A DNA stretch of 12,466 bases from CALHVX01 sp038757945 (GTDB taxonomy: Bacteria > Pseudomonadota > Gammaproteobacteria > Pseudomonadales > Azotimanducaceae). Positions 7,321 to 12,466 of this stretch are shown one piece after another; the first letter of the stretch is position 1; every line of letters starts with the position of its first letter. The notes under the pieces are model-generated. The model saw nothing but the letters and a program-made list of their open reading frames with translations, was not told where the DNA came from and did no database searches. The stretch lies in assembly GCA_038757945.1 (NCBI GenBank), contig JBCDGJ010000147.1:1-12466 (forward strand), given 5' to 3'. Made by a program: the position numbers and the translations under genes.

Positions 7321-7784
7321 GCGCGCTGATGACAGGCAATCTCGGCAGCAGCCTGATCATGCTCGCTGCGGGCATCGGTATTCCGATCATGGCAACGCTG
7401 AATGGGGCTCTCGGCAGCCGCCTCGGCAGTCCGGCAATGGCGGCGCTCATCCTCTTCGTCGTCGCCGGCACCGTCGCGCTGACGACCGTCACCCTGACGC
7501 GCAGCTGGCCGGCACCCGTCGCGCTGACCACAACACCGCTGCTGCTCTTCGCCGGGGGGTTGTTCGTCGCCTTCTATGTGCTGTCGATCACCTGGCTGGC
7601 ACCGCGCATGGGCGTCGGCAACGCCGTCTTCTTCGTGCTGCTCGGGCAGCTCGTTGCCACGGCAGCCATCGATCACTACGCCTGGCTTGGTGCCCTCGAG
7701 TTCCGTATGACCCCGCGGCGCGCCATCGGTCTGGTGCTGATGGCCATTGGTGTATTTCTGGCCCGGCGCCCCCTGCAGGGGTGA
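7317..7784 (+). CDS. YdcZ/DUF606-type small membrane protein (DMT superfamily)
   Basis: The 155-residue product is strongly hydrophobic with five likely membrane helices (about 9-30, 39-60, 71-95, 99-120 and 134-150), matching the half-size YdcZ/DUF606 members of the drug/metabolite transporter superfamily. The short positively charged turn MTPRRA before the last helix suggests a cytoplasmic loop. Such proteins are presumed inner-membrane transporters or subunits of paired transporters; the substrate is unknown. Its ATG overlaps the tautomerase stop codon by four bases, so the two are translationally coupled and probably act on related compounds. A second ATG at 7329 is possible. The gene ends 46 bp before the convergent alr stop; no clear bidirectional terminator is visible in that gap. 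Confidence 0.82.
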   Translation: MSALMTGNLGSSLIMLAAGIGIPIMATLNGALGSRLGSPAMAALILFVVAGTVALTTVTLTRSWPAPVALTTTPLLLFAGGLFVAFYVLSITWLAPRMGVGNAVFFVLLGQLVATAAIDHYAWLGALEFRMTPRRAIGLVLMAIGVFLARRPLQG

Positions 7785-7830
7785 ACCCAACCGCGGCCGT
7801 TCCGGCACCATCGTGGGGCTGGAGCCAGGC

Positions 7831-8871
7831 TCAATCGACGTAGCGTCGCTCGACCCGGGGGCCGAGCCGGGTCAGGACTTCGTAGGGAATGGTCTGCTGT
7901 TGTGCCGCAAACGCGTCGAGCGACTGCTGCGGCCCGATCAGCTGCACCCAGTCGCCTTCGCTCAAGGCACGGCCGGTCACGTCGACCTGCACCGCATCCA
8001 TGGAGACCCGGCCGACGATCGGACAGGGCTGCGCGTCGACAATGACCGTGCCGGAGTTGCTCAAGGACCGCGGCAGGCCATCGGCATAGCCCATGCCAAG
8101 CACCGCAAGGGTGCGCCCCTCCGGCGCAATCCAGGTGGCACCGTAACCGGCCGAATCGCCCGCCAGAACCTCCCGCAGCTGCAGTATCCGCGCATCCAGG
8201 CAAACCACCGGCCGCATCGGGTTCGGCTGCTCCGCAAACGGATTGCCGCCGTACAGGACGATGCCGGCCCGGGTCAGGCCGAAGGTCGGAATCGCAGATG
8301 CCAGACCCGCTGCCGAGTTGCCGAGGCTGACCGGCACCTTCGAAAACGCCTCGACCCAGGGCCGGAAGCGCTCGATCTGCTGCACGTTGAGCCGCGCATC
8401 GGGCTCGTCAGCACAGGCAAAGTGCGTGCTGAGCAGCGACAGCTCGAGGCCGGTGCTGTCGACGGCCGCCGGATCCCGCCAATCGAATCCGAGCCGCGCC
8501 ATGCCGGTGTCGATCTGCAGCCCGCACGGCGCACCCGCGCAGAGCCGGCGCCAGCTCTCGATCTGTGCCGGCGTATTGAGCAGCGGCTGGATGCGTTGCT
8601 CGGCAAGCAGCGGTGCGGTCCGGTGATCAGCGCCGGCAAATACGTAGAGGGTGATGGACTCGTAGTGCTGGCGCAGTGCCAGCGCTTCGGCGGCGGTAGC
8701 AACGAAGAACGTCGAGCAGCCAGCCTCGATCAGGCAGGCGACCACCGTGTGCGCACCAAGACCGTAGGCATCAGCTTTAACAACCGCGCCGACGGGACCT
8801 GCCGTCGACGCTTCCAGGTGGTGGTAGTTGGCGCGCAGCGCCGAGCGGCTGACCCGGAGCTGCGCCGACAA
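7831..8871 (-). CDS. alr: Alanine racemase
   Basis: The 346-residue product is PLP-dependent alanine racemase, interconverting L- and D-alanine for peptidoglycan in the cytoplasm. Seen are the PLP lysine in AVVKADAYGLG (K32), the arginine in DTGMARLGF (R126), STHFACAD (H150), TRAGIVLYG (R201, Y207), the catalytic tyrosine in SAGYGATW (Y243), RVSMDAVQVDV (M291, D292) and IPYEVLTRLGPRV at the end (Y330). It is a little shorter than usual (about 360-380) but all key residues are present. The start must be TTG at 8871, since family proteins begin about ten residues before SALRANY. That TTG follows directly, in the same frame, on the TAA stop of the cytochrome gene, and no clear ribosome binding site is present, so translation probably depends on reinitiation. 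Confidence 0.95.
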   Translation of the reverse strand: MSAQLRVSRSALRANYHHLEASTAGPVGAVVKADAYGLGAHTVVACLIEAGCSTFFVATAAEALALRQHYESITLYVFAGADHRTAPLLAEQRIQPLLNTPAQIESWRRLCAGAPCGLQIDTGMARLGFDWRDPAAVDSTGLELSLLSTHFACADEPDARLNVQQIERFRPWVEAFSKVPVSLGNSAAGLASAIPTFGLTRAGIVLYGGNPFAEQPNPMRPVVCLDARILQLREVLAGDSAGYGATWIAPEGRTLAVLGMGYADGLPRSLSNSGTVIVDAQPCPIVGRVSMDAVQVDVTGRALSEGDWVQLIGPQQSLDAFAAQQQTIPYEVLTRLGPRVERRYVD

Positions 8872-9528
8872 TTACTTGAGGCTTGAGATGTAGGCAACGA
8901 CGTTATTGATCGCTGCATCATCGGCCAGCGTCATCGCCATGCCCTTCATCTGAGCACCCCAGACGTCCGCCGGGTCATAGGCACGCAGGCCAGTTTTGTA
9001 ATTCTTCAGCTGCTGCACGAGGTACCAGTCGTCCTGGCCGGCAAGGCGCGGTGCGCCCATCGCCTGATTGCCCTCGGCGTTCTGCCCATGGCAGGCCGCA
9101 CAGACTGCGTAGGACGCGGCGCCGGCAGCAGCGTCACCGGTTATCGTGGGCGCGTTGGCCTGCATCGGCAGCGAAGCCACATAAGCGCTGACGTTCGCCG
9201 TTGCGGTGGGGTCACCAACCGCCATGGCCATCGGCCGCATGGTTGCACCCCAGGTGTCGCCCGGTGCGGTACCCCGATGTCCCTTCTGGAATGCCTGCAG
9301 CTGACGCTCGACGTACCAGGCGCCCTGCCCGGCGATGTTTGGTGATCCCATGGCCTGGTTGCCGAGGCCTTCCGCGCCATGGCATGCCATGCAGACTGCA
9401 AAGTTTGCCTGCCCGGCCGCAGCATCACCGGCAGCCGCGGCGGTTCCAGCGGCAACCGTAGCGAAGAAAAACAGGATGGCGCCGGCCGTCAGCCTGGCCA
9501 GCGGCCGAGAGAAATAATGCGTTGACAC
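8872..9528 (-). CDS. Secreted diheme cytochrome c (cytochrome c4-like)
   Basis: The 218-residue precursor has a signal peptide (charged start to R12, hydrophobic stretch about 13-33, probable cleavage near AAA/GDAAAG) followed by two similar cytochrome c domains, each with a CxxCH heme site: CMACH (C46-H50) and CAACH (C143-H147). Each domain repeats the AMGSPNIAGQ/AMGAPRLAGQ and WY..QL pattern and carries a candidate axial methionine (RPMAMAVGD; MKGMAMTL). It should be a periplasmic electron carrier, as in cytochrome c4, probably serving a terminal oxidase. GTG 9528 is chosen over GTG 9552 because GGAGTCCTTT precedes it directly and the signal peptide starts properly there. It is followed immediately by alr and preceded by a small arginine-rich ORF, together probably one transcript. 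Confidence 0.9.
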   Translation of the reverse strand: MSTHYFSRPLARLTAGAILFFFATVAAGTAAAAGDAAAGQANFAVCMACHGAEGLGNQAMGSPNIAGQGAWYVERQLQAFQKGHRGTAPGDTWGATMRPMAMAVGDPTATANVSAYVASLPMQANAPTITGDAAAGAASYAVCAACHGQNAEGNQAMGAPRLAGQDDWYLVQQLKNYKTGLRAYDPADVWGAQMKGMAMTLADDAAINNVVAYISSLK

Positions 9529-9563
9529 AAAGGACTCCAGCTTTGGGAGCACGGAGTTTAGCG

Positions 9564-9779
9564 TCAGCGTGGGTCATCGGCACGAGAAATGCCGAAGAGG
9601 TTACGAATTCGATGCACTACGCGCAGCCGGCGGTCACGCTGACGGCGGTCATCGGTAACACCTTCGCGCAGCGCACGCCGCTCGAACAGCCCCTGGGTGC
9701 TGCGGCGGCGATCCACCTGGCCGCGACGATCGGCGCCGGAGCGCCGCTGCTCGGCCTGCTTGGGTTGCCGGTCAGCCAT
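9564..9779 (-). CDS. Small arginine-rich hypothetical protein
   Basis: This 71-residue product is not assigned to a named family. It is strikingly basic, with recurring arginine pairs in the forms RRSGADRR, VDRRRS, FERRALRE and DDRRQRDRR, then a short segment VVHRIRNLFGIS. Third codon positions are GC rich, which supports coding. The ATG at 9779 is preferred; a GTG at 9845 would add 22 residues of unremarkable sequence. Neither has a strong ribosome binding site. It sits 35 bp upstream of the cytochrome gene, behind a good candidate promoter, so it may be the first gene of that operon. The opposite strand also has an open frame here, but without supporting features. A role cannot be inferred. 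Confidence 0.5.
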   Translation of the reverse strand: MADRQPKQAEQRRSGADRRGQVDRRRSTQGLFERRALREGVTDDRRQRDRRLRVVHRIRNLFGISRADDPR

Positions 9780-9858
9780 CAGGCTCGTTTCAAAGCCTGC
9801 GTTGGTGCCCGTTTCAGTGCCCGGATCGGGCCGGTTGTTGATCACTCGAATCGCTCAG

Positions 9859-9884
9859 CCGGTTGGATAACCGGAATATAACCG
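9859..9884. promoter_or_regulatory. Inverted repeat plus tandem ATAACCG words at the -10/start region
   Basis: CCGGTTGGATAACCGG (9859-9874) has perfect six-base arms around GGAT. It overlaps a tandem pair of ATAACCG (9867-9873 and 9878-9884) whose copies are 11 bp apart, about one helical turn. These lie over and just downstream of the candidate -10 box. No T-run follows, so an operator fits better than a terminator. Confidence 0.4.
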
Positions 9885-9902
9885 AGCCGCGCCTGATGTA
9901 AA
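9875..9902 (-). promoter_or_regulatory. Candidate sigma-70 promoter for the small ORF, cytochrome c and alr
   Basis: On the minus strand TTTACA (9902 to 9897) and TATATT (9880 to 9875) are separated by 16 bp, a good match to -35 and -10 hexamers. Transcription would start near 9868 and run into the small arginine-rich ORF, the cytochrome gene and alr. The surrounding patch is AT rich compared with the window. Confidence 0.55.
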
Positions 9903-9913
9903 TGAAATGTAAA
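9896..9913. repeat. Tandem ATGTAAA words, 11 bp apart
   Basis: ATGTAAA occurs at 9896-9902 and 9907-9913. The first copy contains the candidate -35 box and the second lies just upstream, on the same face of the helix. This is a plausible regulator site. Confidence 0.35.
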
Positions 9914-9940
9914 GGTTGCTTGCCTGCTTCGCCGAGGCGG

Positions 9941-12253
9941 TTAGGAAGCGTCGGTGTCACCGTTGTTTTCCAACTTTCTGAGGCGCGCCTGCAGCCGTTC
10001 ATTCTCGGCGTGAGCATCGGACAGCTGCTGGTTCAGGATGAGCACCATCTTGTCGACGCCATCGGCGTCCATGCGCGCCAGGGTGCTCTCGGGGGTCGGT
10101 ACATCCGTTGTGCGTTCACCACCGGCCGGCTCCGTTGCTGCGTCGTCGGCATCCGCTCCGGCGCCTGCCGCACCCGTTTCAACCCCGGGAAACTCGGGAT
10201 CGTTCGCCGCCTCGGCGAAGGCTGCGGTTGGCAGGCTTGCAGCGGCCGTGGCCAGCTGCTGCTCGAGGCTGAGCACCATGGCTGCTGCCACGTCGCGGTG
10301 CTGACGTTCGCGTTCGAGCTGCACCCGATCGCTGTGCGCGTACTGAACCTCGGACTCGAGCAGGCCAACCCGATCAGCGAGCTGAGCGCGCTGGGCTTCG
10401 ATCTCGGCATGTGCCTGCTGAGCGCATACCAGCGCCTGTGAAATCTGATCGTTGTGGTCACGGGCCGCGTTGAGCTCATCCTGCTCCGCGGTCAGCTGCC
10501 GTTCGATACGTAAACACTCCGCCTGCAGCATCACCACCGCCTGCTCTGCCTCCGACCGTGCTTCGAGGTGCACCTCGAGCTGGGCCTCGAGCTGCGGGTC
10601 GACGGTGGATTGGGTTTCGAGCAACGCTTCCCGCTGTTCGGCCAGAGACTGTTCGGCTTCCCGCAGCGCTGTCTCGGTATCCTGGACCGCCGCTGCGTCC
10701 ACCGCCCGCGCGTTACGCTCGGTCTGGAGCTCGGCCGCCGCCGCAGCGCCCGCGGCTTCGAGCCCGTCGAACTGCGCCAGGAGCGCCGTACGTTCGGCCA
10801 GCAACACATCGCGCCGTTGCTTTTGCAGCGCCTGCTCCAACTCGAGCCGCTGCACGGTCTGGCTCGCGCTGGCCTGCTCGGCCGCATGCCGACCGCGCTG
10901 TACCTGCAGCTGCGCCTGCAGCTGATCTCTTTCGTCGGTAACCGCTCTGCTCGCGGCGCGCTGCTGCTTCAGGGAAATCCTGAGCGCGTCCCGATCGCGG
11001 GCGAACTCGCCGATCTCGGACTGGAGCCGCTCGCACTCGGTCGTCAGCTCGGTCAAGGTGTCGTTGAGCGCAGCACTTTCTGCTGCAGCGGCCTCCCTGG
11101 CGGTCTCTGCCGTTTCCCAGGCGGCCTGGGCGGCGTCCCGCGCACTGGCCAGCTCGTCGATCCGGGCCTCGAGTTCCTCGATCCGGGTCCGTTCGGTTGC
11201 CAGGGCTCGAGCCGTCTCGGCCTGCAGTTCATCGCTTTGCGCTTTGGCTGTGGCCAGCGCTGCAGCCTGCGCAACGGCCTGCTGCAGCGCTGAGCGTTCG
11301 GCGTCCAGGTCTGCCGCGGTGCTGTCCAACAGGTCCGTCAGCGCCAGCGCCGCCAACGCCTGAACGCTGGCCTCGGCGCCCTGCCGATTGAGGTGTGCAG
11401 CCGACGTTTCCAGTTCCCGGGACAGCCGTGCCAGCTCGTCACCCTGCCGCGTGATCTCCTCCTGGCGCGATCGCTCGGTGGCCGCAGCCTGCTCACGCTC
11501 TGCTTCGAGCGTGCTGTCCAGCGTTGCCCGCGTCTCGCGCAGTGCCCGAATCTCGATGCTCTGCTGCTCGCAGCTGCCGGACAGGGACTCGATCTGCCGG
11601 TTGGCGAATTCTGTGGTTTCGTTGAGCTGATCGTTGCGGATCCGCAGGCGGTCGAGATCCTCCCGGGTGATCTCCAGCGCGGCCTGCAGGTTGGCCTGGT
11701 CAGACAGCAGCTGGTCCCGCTCCGCAGCGAGTTGCTGGACCGCGTCCTGTTCCCGTTCCAGCGACTCCGCCCGCTCGAGCGCCTGCGTTTCGGCGCTCAC
11801 AGCCCGGGCGGACTGCTCATCGAGGGCAACGGTCAGCTCCTGCCACTTGGCCCGCCACTGGCGCACATCGGCCTCAGCTTCTTCCAGCGCAAGTCCCTGG
11901 GCGTGCAGCTTCGCCTCAGCGCCGTGACAGCGCTCCTTCAGCGCCTGCTGACGCTCCTCCAGCTCTTCGATGAGCTTCTGCCGCGCCTCGAGGCCCGCTG
12001 CGACCCCGGCTTCCGAACCGTTGCCGTTCCCCAGAGCGCTCGCCAGCCGTTCCTCGAGAACGCTGACCCGATCGGTGCGCTCCTTGAGGGCTTTGGCGAG
12101 CTTAGGAACCCGGGCCCGCCACTTCGCGAGCTCTGCTTCGAGATCAGACGACCCTGCTGGCACCGGTGCTGCCGCAGGTACATCGTGTACCGGGGCCGCT
12201 ACAGGAGCGGTTTCAAGATCCATGGGAGGCGCGGCGATGTCAGACGCAGACAT
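9941..12253 (-). CDS. Long coiled-coil protein of unknown function, 770 residues
   Basis: I do not recognise a named family. Residues 1-37 are Pro/Ala rich and probably disordered. From about 38 to 672 the chain is nearly continuous heptad-type sequence rich in Glu, Ala, Leu, Gln and Arg (for example LEARQKLIEELEERQQALKE, about 88-107), with no proline-rich break except near VDPQLE (551-556) and a Gly/Asn spot at 75-80. Residues about 673-722 form an Ala/Gly/Asp/Thr linker. A short second coiled coil follows (about 732-765, DKMVLILNQQL...ERLQARLRKLE). There is no signal peptide, membrane helix, Walker motif or SMC hinge, so it is a cytoplasmic rod, perhaps a scaffold or cell-division or polarity factor; this is speculation. 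ATG 12253 is used; ATG 12223 is an alternative, and neither has a clear ribosome binding site. The first 45 codons are repeated in inverted orientation at 12331-12466. Confidence 0.85.
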   Translation of the reverse strand: MSASDIAAPPMDLETAPVAAPVHDVPAAAPVPAGSSDLEAELAKWRARVPKLAKALKERTDRVSVLEERLASALGNGNGSEAGVAAGLEARQKLIEELEERQQALKERCHGAEAKLHAQGLALEEAEADVRQWRAKWQELTVALDEQSARAVSAETQALERAESLEREQDAVQQLAAERDQLLSDQANLQAALEITREDLDRLRIRNDQLNETTEFANRQIESLSGSCEQQSIEIRALRETRATLDSTLEAEREQAAATERSRQEEITRQGDELARLSRELETSAAHLNRQGAEASVQALAALALTDLLDSTAADLDAERSALQQAVAQAAALATAKAQSDELQAETARALATERTRIEELEARIDELASARDAAQAAWETAETAREAAAAESAALNDTLTELTTECERLQSEIGEFARDRDALRISLKQQRAASRAVTDERDQLQAQLQVQRGRHAAEQASASQTVQRLELEQALQKQRRDVLLAERTALLAQFDGLEAAGAAAAAELQTERNARAVDAAAVQDTETALREAEQSLAEQREALLETQSTVDPQLEAQLEVHLEARSEAEQAVVMLQAECLRIERQLTAEQDELNAARDHNDQISQALVCAQQAHAEIEAQRAQLADRVGLLESEVQYAHSDRVQLERERQHRDVAAAMVLSLEQQLATAAASLPTAAFAEAANDPEFPGVETGAAGAGADADDAATEPAGGERTTDVPTPESTLARMDADGVDKMVLILNQQLSDAHAENERLQARLRKLENNGDTDAS

Positions 12254-12274
12254 AGGGCTCAGGCGGTTCCGGTC
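12118..12274 (-). repeat. Left arm of inverted duplication
   Basis: This stretch, the start of the coiled-coil gene plus 21 bp upstream, matches 12310-12466 in inverted orientation. By base-by-base comparison 152 of 157 positions agree. The differences are 12215 (silent, Leu13), two bases of codon 23 (His here, Asn in the other copy) and two adjacent bases at 12268-12269. The arm may extend further, since the partner reaches the window edge. Confidence 0.9.
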
Positions 12275-12325
12275 AAAGTAGTCCTACGCTACAAGAAGCG
12301 CTCCGGCGAGACCGTGACCGCCTGA
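12272..12325 (+). pseudogene. Possible C-terminal tail of a gene otherwise absent from the window
   Basis: Reading plus-strand codons from 12272 gives VKVVLRYKKRSGETVTA and then TGA at 12323-12325, five bases before the ATG at 12331. The spacing TGA-GCCCT-ATG looks like an ordinary operon junction, so this may be the real end of a gene that normally precedes the coiled-coil gene. To the left the frame runs into the inverted repeat arm and loses any plausible coding character. No family is recognised, and the reading is tentative. Confidence 0.3.
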
Positions 12326-12466
12326 GCCCTATGTCTGCGTCTGACATCGCCGCGCCTCCCATGGATCTCGAAACCGCTCCTGTAGCGGCCCCGGTAAATG
12401 ATGTACCTGCGGCAGCACCGGTGCCAGCAGGGTCGTCTGATCTCGAAGCAGAGCTCGCGAAGTGGC
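12310..12466 (+). repeat. Right arm of inverted duplication
   Basis: This is the inverted partner of 12118-12274 (152 of 157 bases identical), separated from it by a 35-bp unique centre (12275-12309). It continues to the last base of the window, so its true length is unknown. Confidence 0.9.
12331..12466 (+). CDS. Second copy of the coiled-coil protein N-terminus, cut by the window edge
   Basis: From ATG 12331 the frame encodes 45 residues identical to the start of the 770-residue coiled-coil protein except Asn for His at residue 23, then leaves the window. It begins MSASDIAAPPMDLETAP and reaches DLEAELAKW, the start of the coiled coil. No ribosome binding site is obvious; a TGA five bases upstream may allow coupling to a preceding gene. 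The two copies would be transcribed divergently from starts 77 bp apart. It is either a real paralogue or a product of a chimeric sequence end. Confidence 0.55.
   Translation, partial: MSASDIAAPPMDLETAPVAAPVNDVPAAAPVPAGSSDLEAELAKW

Noticed and set aside
7770..7781. CCCCTGCAGGGG palindrome as a terminator between convergent genes
   Set aside because: It lies inside the last codons of the transporter gene, has no loop and is not followed by a T-run.
7747..8886. Plus-strand 379-codon open frame opposite alr
   Set aside because: Shadow of alr, which carries every catalytic residue of the family.
9522..9881. Plus-strand 119-codon open frame opposite the arginine-rich ORF
   Set aside because: No ribosome binding site, starts inside the cytochrome leader, crosses the candidate promoter, and its translation shows no recognisable pattern.
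11393..12325. Plus-strand 310-codon open frame opposite the coiled-coil gene, ending in YKKRSGETVTA
   Set aside because: Most of it is the reverse complement of heptad codons. Only the last 17 codons lie outside that gene, and these are noted separately as a possible tail of another gene.

Overview
The window reads as chromosomal DNA from a high-GC Gammaproteobacterium. I infer this from gene content (methylcrotonyl-CoA carboxylase, alanine dehydrogenase with a divergent Lrp/AsnC regulator, a diheme cytochrome c, a MOSC protein), codon use and dense packing. No RNA gene, insertion sequence, CRISPR array or phage gene is visible. Nothing indicates recent transfer.

Layout, left to right. (1) 1-6288, all minus strand: methylcrotonyl-CoA carboxylase beta subunit (liuB, running off the left edge), an AlsS-like acetolactate synthase, a MOSC-domain protein, a class III aminotransferase and alanine dehydrogenase (ald). 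(2) 6289-6506: an AT-rich divergent control region with several small palindromes. (3) 6507-7784, plus strand: an Lrp/AsnC regulator, a small 4-oxalocrotonate-tautomerase-family protein, and a YdcZ/DUF606-type small membrane protein that overlaps the tautomerase by ATGA. (4) 7831-9779, minus strand: alanine racemase (alr, TTG start directly behind the cytochrome stop codon), a secreted diheme cytochrome c, and a small arginine-rich protein. A candidate promoter with two pairs of 11-bp-spaced direct repeats lies in front. (5) 9941-12253, minus strand: a 770-residue coiled-coil protein of unknown function. (6) 12118-12466: an inverted duplication in which the upstream region and first 45 codons of the coiled-coil gene reappear on the plus strand, running off the right edge.

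The aminotransferase, alanine dehydrogenase and Lrp-type regulator form a plausible pyruvate/alanine unit. The transaminase would pass an amine to pyruvate to give L-alanine, Ald would oxidise L-alanine back to pyruvate, ammonia and NADH, and the regulator probably senses an amino acid. The acetolactate synthase draws on the same pyruvate pool, and alr also acts on alanine but belongs to a different transcription unit. The most unusual structure is the inverted duplication at the right edge. It could be a real head-to-head gene duplication or a chimeric contig end, and the sequence alone does not settle which.
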